Positions 28,657-37,304 of a DNA stretch of 64,000 nucleotides are shown here, in pieces. Location: NCBI GenBank assembly GCA_013285595.1, contig JABDHF010000002.1:22304-86303 (forward strand). Direction: 5' to 3'. The translations under genes were made by a program, and so were the position numbers. The notes below the pieces were generated by a model. It was not told where the DNA came from. It was given only the letters and a program-made list of their open reading frames with translations, and ran no database searches. The DNA comes from Bacteroidota bacterium. Lineage in GTDB: Bacteria > Bacteroidota > Bacteroidia > Chitinophagales > Chitinophagaceae. Each line of letters opens with the position of its first letter. Positions within the stretch are counted from its first letter, which is position 1.

Positions 28657-28688
28657 TTGGTTTAAAACAACATCGTGACATAATTTTG
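28657..28688 (+). promoter_or_regulatory. Bacteroidota-type promoter for the 28705 gene
   Basis: TTGG at 28657-28660, a 20-base spacer, and TAATTTTG at 28681-28688, a full match to the -7 consensus TAnnTTTG. The ATG at 28705 lies 16 bases further on. It is back to back with the antitoxin promoter. Confidence 0.55.
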
Positions 28689-28704
28689 CAAAAATACCGT
28701 TACC

Positions 28705-29481
28705 ATGATTGTAATTACTCGTAAAGACTATCAAGCTGCGATTGAAACTTGCCAATACTCTATGGGAAGTTTAGGGCTAAAGAACTTTATCGATGATTTT
28801 ATACGAGAACACAACTCATCTAATACAGACATTCTTTCCACACTAATGGAATATGTTCTAGAAATTTATCCTGAAGTTGAGGATAGTGATAACTGGGAAA
28901 ATTTTCACGAAAAAGACTATAGTAATTTTAATGAAGAGGTTCGTTGGTACGATCAGCCCCAATTACAGTATCTCTATAGTTACTTGGTCTATTTATCAGA
29001 AAAAGAATTTGGATACTTAAATGAAAACGGAGAGGTTGACTACACTCCAAGTAAAATAAAAAAAGTTGCAATAACTAATGGCGATGTTTCTCTAAAATCT
29101 GATCTATCAAAAGAAAAACTTAGTGCTATTTGTGATTGGCTAATTGAACATAGGCTCATTGAAAAAATCAAGAAAGATGATTTCACAAAAATATTTAGTT
29201 CAATACCACTTGCCAAAATAAATGCGCATATCAAATGGCAAGCAAAATATGGTAATGGCAACGACAACGTCTTATTATTTTACTTATTGGACAGGCTCTC
29301 AACATCTAATGTTGATCCATCTTACACACATACTTGTGTTTTAATAAAGAATCTGTTTACCCTGAGAAATACGCAGAAGTCATTAAGTAAATCTTTCAAC
29401 ACTTTTAAAGACCTAACCATTGACAAGAGAAAACGCTTAAGAGATTTAGAGAATTTTCTCGATACAATAATTCTCCACTAA
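28705..29481 (+). CDS. Hypothetical element C protein
   Basis: 258 residues, acidic in the N-terminal third (EVEDSDNWENFHEKDYSNF), helical and Lys-rich after that. There is no signal peptide or membrane segment. I recognise no family. It is the first plus-strand gene of element C, with its own good promoter and a hairpin (29503-29530) after its stop. Genes in this spot of Bacteroidota islands are often element-specific accessory proteins, but nothing here allows a functional call. Confidence 0.5.
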   Translation: MIVITRKDYQAAIETCQYSMGSLGLKNFIDDFIREHNSSNTDILSTLMEYVLEIYPEVEDSDNWENFHEKDYSNFNEEVRWYDQPQLQYLYSYLVYLSEKEFGYLNENGEVDYTPSKIKKVAITNGDVSLKSDLSKEKLSAICDWLIEHRLIEKIKKDDFTKIFSSIPLAKINAHIKWQAKYGNGNDNVLLFYLLDRLSTSNVDPSYTHTCVLIKNLFTLRNTQKSLSKSFNTFKDLTIDKRKRLRDLENFLDTIILH

Positions 29482-29502
29482 ATCACTTTCTGAACTCGGA
29501 CG

Positions 29503-29575
29503 ATAGTGATATTCTAAGAAATATCACTATGCGCTACTATGTTCCACTATGCCGCAAGATAGCTTCGCACTATAG
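29503..29575. promoter_or_regulatory. Hairpin and ACTATG repeats upstream of the HTH gene
   Basis: ATAGTGATATT at 29503-29513 pairs with AATATCACTAT at 29520-29530. ACTATG then recurs at about 29526, 29536 and 29547, with ACTATAG near 29570. This may end the upstream gene or form operator sites for the HTH protein encoded 50 bases on. Confidence 0.4.
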
Positions 29576-29627
29576 AATTGATATTGTATATCAGTTCTGT
29601 ATTTCGAAACTATAAAATGCTATTTCA

Positions 29628-29927
29628 ATGTGCGAGTTTGAGATTATTCTGAAGAAGCTAAATGTTCTGGAAGAATTAGTTACGACACAAAAGCCTGTAC
29701 TTAATATCGATGAATGCGCTCGTTTAACAGGTCTCAGCAAGTCGTACATATATAAGCTAACTTCTTCTAAACGCATACCACATTATACTTCGATGGGAGG
29801 CTCACATCTCTTTTTCAAAAGAGACGAGCTCCTAAACTGGATGACAGCCCACCGTGTACCTACGATGGATGAAATCGAAGCACAGGCAATCAGTTATGTG
29901 AATAAGACCAAATTGAAAACAAAATAA
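29628..29927 (+). CDS. Excisionase-like helix-turn-helix protein
   Basis: 99 residues. NIDECARLTGLSKSYIYKLT followed by SKRIPHYTSMGGSHLFFKRDE and LLNWM is the MerR/excisionase-type HTH_17 pattern: helix-turn-helix, then the R-x-x-P-x-Y wing and the F-x-R-x-E-L-x-x-W end. An N-terminal coiled segment (IILKKLNVLEELVTTQK) may dimerise. In Bacteroidota islands such proteins steer excision or switch on the replication/mobilisation genes that follow; here the primase-like gene starts 12 bases after its stop, so they form an operon. Confidence 0.8.
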   Translation: MCEFEIILKKLNVLEELVTTQKPVLNIDECARLTGLSKSYIYKLTSSKRIPHYTSMGGSHLFFKRDELLNWMTAHRVPTMDEIEAQAISYVNKTKLKTK

Positions 29928-29938
29928 ATAACTAGAAC

Positions 29939-31012
29939 ATGGCGAAGGCAAAGTTAACAACGGAAGACACGCTCTTAAAGTCTGATGGTGGGTTTAAATA
30001 TTTTAAATCATTTTTTCCGCAGCTTAAACTACGTAGTAATGACAATACTAAGTGTATTAGCATTGATAGTCCTTTTCATAATGAAAGACCCAAAAGCCTA
30101 AGTATATATCTACGTTACGGCAAATGGCAATTTAGCGACCATGCCGGGCAAAATTATTGGGGCGATGTCTTCAAGTTTGTTGCTTACACTAAGAAACTTA
30201 ACTACCAAAAAGACTACTATAAAATTCTACAGATAATAAACGAAACTGTTGAAGGACACAACATTCCACAAGAAAGGAGTTCAAATACCAACGAGCAAAT
30301 CTCAATTACATATGCTGGTGACTATACCTGCAAAATTTTATTCAAAAAATATTTTGACGAAATATGCGGTAATCTTTCAAATACACAATTCAAAGTTAAA
30401 TTAGTTGAAAAAGCAAGATTCTTCGATGAAAACGGAGAAGTTATAGAACTTGAAAGCGACCTTAAGGATAACGAGGAAATATATTTTTCATTTGCCAATC
30501 CTTATTCAGAGGTAGAACTAATATACAACCCCAGGCAACAGAAATTCTATTACGCTTGTAAAGATGGTGCATTGCCGACAACATACATATTCGGCTGGTA
30601 CGAAGCATTGATGCACATGAACTTTTCCTATCCTGACGTTGCTGGCAATTTGATCATAACTAATTCCATCGAAAATACACTGCTAATCCAATCTCTTGGC
30701 TTTCCTGCAATTGGGCTAATTGATGATGTACCAGAAGCATCTGCCTACTTATTGGCTGTCGTATTACCACAGTGCAAAAATGCTCGAATATTTTTTGATA
30801 GATCAAGTAAACTTAATCAAGCTGCCAAAAGGCTCTCAAGGCAAACTCGAATACCCATTATTGAATTTAGCCAGGAGATGATGGGGTATGTAGAAGATAT
30901 CACAAATGCAGATAAGACAATGCAGGTGGAGATTTCAGCCTACCACCAATGGATTGATGCTGACCATGTGGGCGAATATTTATCTCAATTTATGAATTAC
31001 ACAGAAATTTAA
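29939..31012 (+). CDS. DnaG-like primase relic (degenerate zinc and Toprim sites)
   Basis: 357 residues. The N-terminal pattern SPFHNERPKSLSIY, WQFSDHAG and GDVFKFVAY matches the CHC2 zinc-binding domain of mobile-element primases, but only isolated Cys/His remain, so zinc binding looks lost. Towards the C-terminus IITNSIENTLLIQSLGFPAI and ARIFFDRSSKLNQAAKRL follow the Toprim fold; the Glu and first Asp are kept and the second Asp is Ser. It was probably once an element replication primase; present activity is doubtful. It lies between the HTH gene and the Pif1-like gene in one operon. Confidence 0.65.
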   Translation: MAKAKLTTEDTLLKSDGGFKYFKSFFPQLKLRSNDNTKCISIDSPFHNERPKSLSIYLRYGKWQFSDHAGQNYWGDVFKFVAYTKKLNYQKDYYKILQIINETVEGHNIPQERSSNTNEQISITYAGDYTCKILFKKYFDEICGNLSNTQFKVKLVEKARFFDENGEVIELESDLKDNEEIYFSFANPYSEVELIYNPRQQKFYYACKDGALPTTYIFGWYEALMHMNFSYPDVAGNLIITNSIENTLLIQSLGFPAIGLIDDVPEASAYLLAVVLPQCKNARIFFDRSSKLNQAAKRLSRQTRIPIIEFSQEMMGYVEDITNADKTMQVEISAYHQWIDADHVGEYLSQFMNYTEI

Positions 31013-31037
31013 ACAATAGAAAAATCAAGCACTAAAT

Positions 31038-32360
31038 ATGAAAGATCAAAGAATCAATTTCGATTTTGCAGGGAACGGCCCAGCCTTGGATGCGCTTAAC
31101 CTAACAGTGAACAGTAAACATTCGATTCATTTATCTGGTCACACTGGCACCGGCAAAACCACGCTAATTAACAAAATAAAACAAGCAAAATTTGCAATGA
31201 ATAAAAGCGTTGTAGTACTCGCACCGGATTGGCATTCCGCTAATAGGATAAAAGGAGTAAGTATTTCAAGATTTTTCAATTTACAAGACAAAGGAATTAC
31301 ATCAGTGCTTCCGGAAAAATTAGACAAAGTGAAGCATTCATGGGATGATTTAGTATTTATTAGAAATCTAGACTTAATAATTATTTATAAGGTGGAAAAT
31401 GTTTCTGGACAATTGCTTGATATAATGGATTACATGTTGAGAAAGATAAGAGGAAATACTTTGCCCTTCGGTAATATTCAGGTGCTAACTGTGGGTGATC
31501 ATTTTAATTGTGCGCCTCACGCGCTAAAGGACTTCAATGGTAATGATGTTGAAGGCACTAATTTCTTTTCTTCTCGGTCATTCCAATCTCTTAACATGTT
31601 ACATATATGCCTAAGAAAGTGCTATGCAAATATTGACCCATTGCATTTGGAAATCCTTAATGGCATCCGTACAAAAAGAAAGTGCCTCAAATACTTCAAA
31701 ATTCTAAATGAAATTGTAGAAAAAAACAGAAATAAGCAGACAAAAAGAATCCGAGTGACTAAACGGTTAAGTACTGCACAATGGATTAATGAGAATGGGA
31801 TAAAAGAATCGATTTTGAATAGGATAACAGATAGAGGGCGCATCGAGCTTAACTTTCAGGTGTACGCGAGAGAAATAAAACGGCTAAAAAGGTGCTTTTT
31901 TGCTGGTGAGGACGGGGATTACTTTACATATAGATATTCTCAAATTGTTTTCTTGGAAGACGCCGAAGACGGTAGTTATAAAAAAGGAGATATTGGGATT
32001 GTCACGCGTGGTGGTGGTTTCGGCTGCGAACTCGACTTAAGCACTCTACACGTTAAGCTTCGATGGAAAAGGCAAAACGGATATTTGATCCCGCCTCCAG
32101 TTAGAGTTTGTCAGGCGATATATATTTCTGAATGCATCGATGTAAAATTGGAATATGTCGAATTTGAATTGGAGGAAAATGAAATTCATGGTAAAGCACA
32201 CATTGCATTAGCGATGTGTAGAAGTTTAAAAAGTTTGACATTTTCAAGACCATTAAATCTTAATGACGTTACCTCACCAGATCCAATCTTTGCGTTTGAT
32301 GAAATTGTAAAAAGTTCAAAAGCGGCTAATTTAGTGGAACGCGCTTTGTCAGATATTTGA
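31038..32360 (+). CDS. Pif1-like helicase relic with lost Walker B
   Basis: 440 residues. Walker A GHTGTGKTTL is intact near residue 35. The rest follows Pif1 helicases position by position but is degraded: IIDEISMV has become IIIYKVENV, GD-x-x-QLPPV has become GDHFNCAPH, and the TIHKSQG-type motif reads AIYISECID, while IRGNTLPFGNIQVL and LRKCYANIDPLHLEILNGIR remain recognisable. ATP may be bound but hydrolysis is unlikely. Located 25 bases after the primase relic. It may persist as a structural or regulatory protein, or be on the way out. Confidence 0.65.
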   Translation: MKDQRINFDFAGNGPALDALNLTVNSKHSIHLSGHTGTGKTTLINKIKQAKFAMNKSVVVLAPDWHSANRIKGVSISRFFNLQDKGITSVLPEKLDKVKHSWDDLVFIRNLDLIIIYKVENVSGQLLDIMDYMLRKIRGNTLPFGNIQVLTVGDHFNCAPHALKDFNGNDVEGTNFFSSRSFQSLNMLHICLRKCYANIDPLHLEILNGIRTKRKCLKYFKILNEIVEKNRNKQTKRIRVTKRLSTAQWINENGIKESILNRITDRGRIELNFQVYAREIKRLKRCFFAGEDGDYFTYRYSQIVFLEDAEDGSYKKGDIGIVTRGGGFGCELDLSTLHVKLRWKRQNGYLIPPPVRVCQAIYISECIDVKLEYVEFELEENEIHGKAHIALAMCRSLKSLTFSRPLNLNDVTSPDPIFAFDEIVKSSKAANLVERALSDI

Positions 32361-33156
32361 AAATAGCACAATCCTTATTCTCACTTTTTCAGGTACTGTT
32401 ATTTACAACTTGAAGAACAGCACCTAAACATTCTATTGCCATTCGCTGCAAAAGAGTAACATGAAAAACATGCATTCTGCCGATTCTATATCGCGAGAGA
32501 TTAAATTCAATAGACAGAATTTCATTTTGGAATAATTACAAAAGACTAAGTTGAAAAATACTTTTTTGATTTTTCTTTACCACTATATTATATACTATAT
32601 AGTTAACAATATAGTTACAATATTGTTTTTTTAAAAAAACTATATAGTTAGAACAATATAGTTATTGTTTACAATATAATTAGTGGATTTCTCAAAAAAA
32701 TCGAAGAAAGATAGTGATGTACATGTTTGCACTTGCATAAAATGACATCTTACTATTATCTCTTGCATTCTATAAAAAGAGTAATCAAAGAAATAGTGTT
32801 CCTGCTCATTTTACGATTTGAGTTTACTCTTCTGTAATGATAATTTCAAAGTATGAGCTTTCCTCTGCTTGATAAGTGTTAAAACGTTTGGATTAGGCAC
32901 TAAGCGTCCCCACCTTTGCATAATAATTTGCGATTGCTATAACTTACTTTGGCAGATAGGGCCGATTTTTGACGTAAAAAAAGTGATCTTCTGCGCCCAG
33001 GTATGCAGTCTGCTTCAAATCTTTGTTATAGCTCATTGAATATTCTTAGTAGTGATGCTCTGCTGTATCGGCATAAGCTGTATTTTGAAATTAAAAGTAC
33101 AAATTGTAATTATGTAGTCACATGACAGGTCATCTTACCCCTTAAAAGTATTGATC
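32361..33156. other. Long AT-rich intergenic region
   Basis: About 800 bases without a convincing gene. Its only clear structure is the repeat cluster at 32594-32664. The last ~100 bases should hold the promoter of the 33157 gene, but I see no confident box. Confidence 0.5.
32594..32664. repeat. AT-rich iteron-like repeats, possible origin or operator
   Basis: ACTATATAGTTA occurs at 32594-32605 and 32639-32650, and AACAATATAGTTA at 32605-32617 and 32652-32664: a two-part unit repeated with 45-47-base spacing, split by a T7/A7 run (32624-32639). More relatives (ACAATATTG, ACAATATAAT) surround it. Placed just after the primase/helicase relics, it could be the element's replication origin. Confidence 0.4.
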
Positions 33157-33798
33157 ATGCCACGAATTAAGAAAAGAGTAGAATATCACCACCAACCAAG
33201 CACACACGAAATTCTATTGTGTCTTGAATCAATGCCCAAATGGGTTGACATACTGTTGGAAAATTCGGACAAAGCATACTGCACGTTTGTCAAGTGGTAT
33301 GCAGATAATGATTTTTTTAAGGAAAGAACTGATAGGGTAACGGTAAAACAGTTATCGAAAGATTACGGTAAGGCTGATACAGTCAAAATAACCAAATGGA
33401 TAGCGGAGGTATATAACGACATTTTGGACTTGCACATTGAAAAGCCGCAGGTATTTAAGGAAGAAAAAGGAATTAGACAAAACTTCTATTGCAAAAACAA
33501 TGATGATTCGGCGTCAATCACCATGTATCTCCCGGTGGTTCCGAGAATGTACGAAGAATTAAAAATTCCTTTTCTGAAAGGAAAACTAGGAGTGGATTTC
33601 TTTTGGGTCTGTAAAGTAAATTATGAAATTGAAAATGATGAATTATTGATAACAGTATGGCTGCGGGGCGGATTTGCGAATCAATACAGGGACACGCTTT
33701 TACAACGAGCCGAATTTGAGCGAGTAATTAGCTTCTATGAGCGGTACACTAAACATGACTATGAGCTTGACGATGAATTGCGGCAATGGTATAAGTAA
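33157..33798 (+). CDS. Hypothetical element C protein
   Basis: 213 residues from the ATG at 33157 (an in-frame TTG lies at 33151). Soluble, mixed charge, no signal peptide. It starts MPRIKKRVEYHHQPSTHEIL; later VTVKQLSKDYGKADTVKITKW looks like a helix-turn-helix-like segment followed by a beta-rich C-terminal half. I recognise no family. It stands alone between two long intergenic stretches. Confidence 0.5.
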   Translation: MPRIKKRVEYHHQPSTHEILLCLESMPKWVDILLENSDKAYCTFVKWYADNDFFKERTDRVTVKQLSKDYGKADTVKITKWIAEVYNDILDLHIEKPQVFKEEKGIRQNFYCKNNDDSASITMYLPVVPRMYEELKIPFLKGKLGVDFFWVCKVNYEIENDELLITVWLRGGFANQYRDTLLQRAEFERVISFYERYTKHDYELDDELRQWYK

Positions 33799-34093
33799 TG
33801 ACGATAATCCCTCCCATGTATTATAATTTCATAGGTAATATTTCATTTAAGCTAATCTTTGTTTTAAACAAGAAATTGGCAGAAGTAAGGCAATACTATG
33901 ATTTTAGCACTTTCGGACGTTTAAACACAAGATAATCGCGCGTTTTGCATGTTTTTATAGTTTTACAAGACACTGGACAAAATACGGATTAAAAAACATT
34001 GTGAATGTGGAATTAAAGACAGAATTTTATGATTGAAAATAATCATCAAGAACAATGACATAGATATAAGATATTGATATAAAGATTTTGCAT

Positions 34094-34234
34094 TTAGCAA
34101 ACTATCCTCGCCTCTGAAAGGTCGAAAATTCAAGTGCAACGAGGGAAGTGGGCAAGTGCTCAGGCGTGGGCTTGGGCTTTGCTTCACTTTCGTTGCACAG
34201 GGATTCGACCCCCTCAGAGACGGAGTGAATGCTA
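34094..34234. repeat. Long imperfect inverted repeat (~141 bp)
   Basis: Successive arms pair from outside in: TTAGC (34094) with GCTAA (34230), CCTCTGA (34111-34117) with TCAGAG (34214-34219), GGTCGAA (34120-34126) with TTCGACC (34204-34210), GTGCAACGA (34134-34142) with TCGTTGCAC (34190-34198), AAGTG (34146) with CACTT (34185). The region is far more GC-rich than its surroundings. It may be a MITE-like element or a structured RNA; no transposase or tRNA fits. Confidence 0.5.
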
Positions 34235-34285
34235 AGGTTCCAAGCCTGTTTGTTTTACCCAACGCACAAAACAAAACACCTGAGT

Positions 34286-34903
34286 ATGAAAAACCGGATC
34301 AACTATAAAATAGGGTCGATTTTTATTGCGTCGATAATATTTTTTTGTTTTCAAAATTGCAATTCATACAACAACAATGAGAACATTGACTCCTTGAAAA
34401 ATCAAAAAGGAGAATTTAAATATGAATGGATTCCCGATAAAAAAGATGATTTTCAGATCGACTATCAGGAATATGGTGATAGAAAGCTCTATCCTCATCT
34501 AATAAAATATATAATAGAAGGAAAAATTAAAAACAACACTTGCAACATTTATAAAAAGGCGAAGTTGACATTAATTTTATTATTCGAGCTCGAAAATGGC
34601 AAGATGTTATCAGGGGATGATGTGAATTATTCTAAGATGTTTGGGGGGTGTAATGATTTTACTATCTGGTCTAACTGGAAGCCATCAGAAGAAACAATAA
34701 TTTCAGATTTACATTCCTGTTCTTTTTCCACCGAATACATAGATTATCCGATAAAAAGAGCCATAATACAATGCCGGATAGAGTTAGTCGATCAGATTAA
34801 CGGAACAAACGAAACAATAATCAATTCACAAAATGATGTAACCGACAAATGGCAGGGTATTGTATCAAAAGTTAAAAAAGATGCTAAAGGAATACATAAA
34901 TGA
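34286..34903 (+). CDS. Putative lipoprotein of unknown function
   Basis: 205 residues from the ATG at 34286; an upstream ATG at 34229 falls inside the inverted repeat and would add a non-signal leader. The start encodes MKNRINYKIGSIFIASIIFF followed by CFQNC, a signal peptide with a lipobox-like Cys, then an N/E-rich linker, suggesting an outer-membrane or periplasmic lipoprotein. The mature part has four Cys and is beta-rich. No family recognised. Confidence 0.55.
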   Translation: MKNRINYKIGSIFIASIIFFCFQNCNSYNNNENIDSLKNQKGEFKYEWIPDKKDDFQIDYQEYGDRKLYPHLIKYIIEGKIKNNTCNIYKKAKLTLILLFELENGKMLSGDDVNYSKMFGGCNDFTIWSNWKPSEETIISDLHSCSFSTEYIDYPIKRAIIQCRIELVDQINGTNETIINSQNDVTDKWQGIVSKVKKDAKGIHK

Positions 34904-35072
34904 CTTTGTGGGTCTTGTTGAATAATTGCAAATTGGTCTTGACCTTTAGTCCATCAACATAGCATGACTGTATTAATAGGAGGTCATGTTGTATTTTGTT
35001 TCTAGCTTTATTTTGAGACGATTTTTTCCTCCTTTATCAATCAAAAACCACTGAAAACTAAAGCTGGGATGA

Positions 35073-35098
35073 TTAACGAGAAGGCGCCTTCGAGTTAA
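35073..35098. promoter_or_regulatory. 26-bp dyad upstream of the six-gene operon
   Basis: TTAACGAGAAGGC at 35073-35085 faces GCCTTCGAGTTAA at 35086-35098; 11 of 13 positions pair and the core GAAGGCGCCTTC is perfect. It lies ~100 bases before the operon start. It could be an operator for the HARE-HTH protein or another regulator; because T-rich DNA follows it could also act as a terminator of upstream transcription. Confidence 0.5.
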
Positions 35099-35200
35099 TT
35101 TATTTTTCCAAGAATAGCACTCCATTCTTTTTTTTTGCTATATATTAGCCGCTATTTTGTATTTTCTATTGCAAACGGTAACATTAACTCGCAGGTTATT

Positions 35201-36679
35201 ATGGCACAAGAATTCATTAAAGCTGCTGCCGATATTTTACGAGACCATGGAGAGCCTTTGCTTGTAAAAGACATTTATCATCTTGCCCTTGAAAAACAGA
35301 TATTAAAATCGGGAGGAAAAACTCCTGTTAATACTCTTAGGGCAAGGCTATCAGAGCATATTCGAAGAGAAAAAGAAGCATCACTATTTAAGCGTATTAG
35401 TCCAAATAGATTTGCTCTTAGAGAATGGGATCAATTTACAGAATATAAGGCTCCTCCTTTTGACAAGAATAGAAGTAAGGAAGTAGTTGTTTGCATTACT
35501 CAAGAACTAGTTGACAAGAACGGTCGCTTTTTTGGATTCTCAACTCGATTTCAGCCATACTTGAAGGATCTGGAAGACACAGCTAATATCTTGTTGATTA
35601 ATCGCGAGGAGGCGAAAAATAGGACTGATATTAAGCAACTCGTTTCTTATGTACTTATTAGAGATGCCCAAGGGAGGATCTTATCATTCGTTAGGGGAAG
35701 CTATGGCCAAAAGGAGAGCCTATTATTAGGAGTCTTATGCATTGGATTTGGCGGCCATGTTAATAATAAAGACATTGATTTATTTACTGAAGATGCTGGC
35801 GTTTCAAATTCTGCCAGAAGGGAAATATATGAGGAAATTAAGGGGTTAGTAATTCAGAACTTAGCTTGTGTTGGTGTTATCAATGATGATTCATCGCCTT
35901 TAGGTTTGAACCATTTTGCTTTTGTCTACGAGGCTAAGCTGCCTAAATGCTTTCCTATAGAAAAGATACATAAAGAGAAAGCGATTAGCAAAGTAAAACT
36001 TTTAGATCCCTATGAGGCATGGGAGAAGTTTCATGAAATGGAATTCTGGTCGCAATTACTCATGAAGAAATTTATACCGAAGCCAGACAGCTACATTCCG
36101 GTATTTGTAAAGGATAAGACAGGACGGTACCATAATGCGCCGTTGGCAATAGTGGGCGAAGTTGGTTGCGGAAAGTCTGAAGCAGCAAGGTTTATGTCAA
36201 ATAGATATGACATGCCAATAGTTTCTACTCGGCAGTGTATTGCCAAGCTTATCAGAGAACCAGATTTTGGCGTTGGAGATCGACAAAAGTTTCAGATAAA
36301 ATCGTTAAAGTTTATTTCACAACCAGATGGAATAAAGAAGCTTGCAGAGAAAATTATTAAAGAAGTCAGGCGTTGTAAAGTGTCCAATGTAATTATCGAT
36401 GGAATAAGAAATGTTGAAACATACGACTATCTAAAAAATGAATTGCCCAATCTGAATCTGATGTATATAGATGTACCACGTGACACCGCATTGGGTTTAT
36501 TCACAAATAGGAGTAGAAATCGCAATGTTAGCATTAACGAATTTAGGCAAGCACGTGATCATCAGGTGGAAAAAGAAATAATACTATTCAAGACAAGAGC
36601 AGATATATATCTTTTCAACGGCGGTACGTTGGGTGACCTAACAAAAACAATAAAAAAATGGTGGGATGAAGCAGAATAA
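35201..36679 (+). CDS. HARE-HTH, Nudix-like and P-loop kinase fusion
   Basis: 492 residues from the ATG at 35201 (an upstream in-frame TTG at 35135 adds an unlikely leader). Residues 1-75 are a HARE-HTH winged helix (EFIKAAADILRDHGEPLLVK, then NTLRARLSEHI, RFALREW), a domain of restriction and chromatin proteins. Residues ~145-265 are Nudix-like: LIRDAQGRILSFVRG, GFGGHV and ARREIYEEIKGL, close to the Nudix box but with one extra residue. Residues ~305-490 form a nucleotide kinase: AIVGEVGCGKSEA near 313, NVIIDGIRN, and an Arg-rich lid (FTNRSRNRN). It probably binds DNA and handles a nucleotide. First gene of a tight operon; its end overlaps the next gene by 14 bases. Confidence 0.75.
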   Translation: MAQEFIKAAADILRDHGEPLLVKDIYHLALEKQILKSGGKTPVNTLRARLSEHIRREKEASLFKRISPNRFALREWDQFTEYKAPPFDKNRSKEVVVCITQELVDKNGRFFGFSTRFQPYLKDLEDTANILLINREEAKNRTDIKQLVSYVLIRDAQGRILSFVRGSYGQKESLLLGVLCIGFGGHVNNKDIDLFTEDAGVSNSARREIYEEIKGLVIQNLACVGVINDDSSPLGLNHFAFVYEAKLPKCFPIEKIHKEKAISKVKLLDPYEAWEKFHEMEFWSQLLMKKFIPKPDSYIPVFVKDKTGRYHNAPLAIVGEVGCGKSEAARFMSNRYDMPIVSTRQCIAKLIREPDFGVGDRQKFQIKSLKFISQPDGIKKLAEKIIKEVRRCKVSNVIIDGIRNVETYDYLKNELPNLNLMYIDVPRDTALGLFTNRSRNRNVSINEFRQARDHQVEKEIILFKTRADIYLFNGGTLGDLTKTIKKWWDEAE

Positions 36680-37304
36680 ACACAAATACCAAGAAGAGTA
36701 TGAAAACACTGTCGGGCTATTTTGGGATAACAAGCCTGCAAAGTATGTTCGGCTATTTACTGAAACAATACAAAATGATTTGTCTAACTGGAAAGTTCTA
36801 GACCTTGGTGCTGGCGAGGGTAAGAATGCAGTATTCTTAGCGGGATTAGGTGGTAGAATAACAGCAGTTGACATATCGTCAGTGGCTTTATCAAAATTTC
36901 ATTTGCAGCCCAATTACGATAATTACAAGAATAATATAAATAGAGTAAATTGCAATATTTTAGATGTTGCGTTTGAAGAGTTGAGCTTTGATTTGATTAT
37001 CGCTTATGGAATACTTCATTGTCTGTCCGATAAAGAGGAAATAAAGCGGTTTGTTCAGCGGCTAAAAAAATGGGGCAAGAGTGGCAGTTACTTTATCGGA
37101 GCGACATTTACTGACGCTATTCCACCTCCAAGCATTCAAGATTACTTGGGCATTGAGGCCTTTCTTTCAGCAGGCGAGTTTGAAGAGTTATTTGGGGATT
37201 GGAGTGTTGTTTGTAGTGAAGATGCGATAATCACTGAAAGTCACCCCACCTCGGGACTATCTCATCAGCATTCAATAACTAGACTTATAGCCAAAAAAAT
37301 ATGA
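36666..37304 (+). CDS. Class I SAM-dependent methyltransferase
   Basis: 212 residues. Motif I WKVLDLGAGEGKNAVFLAG (SAM-binding glycine loop, ~43-60), acidic motif II GRITAVDISSVAL, and LIIAYGILHCL after strand 4: the TehB/UbiE-like small-molecule methyltransferase pattern. No target-recognition domain or N-P-P-Y-type motif is seen, so a base in DNA is a less likely direct target than a nucleotide or other small molecule. It begins inside the end of the kinase fusion gene and overlaps the SIR2 gene by four bases (ATGA). Confidence 0.8.
   Translation: MKQNKHKYQEEYENTVGLFWDNKPAKYVRLFTETIQNDLSNWKVLDLGAGEGKNAVFLAGLGGRITAVDISSVALSKFHLQPNYDNYKNNINRVNCNILDVAFEELSFDLIIAYGILHCLSDKEEIKRFVQRLKKWGKSGSYFIGATFTDAIPPPSIQDYLGIEAFLSAGEFEELFGDWSVVCSEDAIITESHPTSGLSHQHSITRLIAKKI

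Noticed and set aside
32594-32664. CRISPR-like array from the repeated AT units
   Set aside because: Only two copies, AT-rich, no regular spacers and no cas genes.
34195-34225. T-loop-like GGTCGAATCC on the minus strand, possible tRNA
   Set aside because: The loop lacks the conserved TTC, and no acceptor, D or anticodon stem fits; the bases are part of the inverted repeat.
33963-34274. 103-residue minus-strand frame (FCALGKTNRLGTLAFTPSLR...)
   Set aside because: Lies across the long inverted repeat; it reads as structured non-coding DNA, not as a protein.
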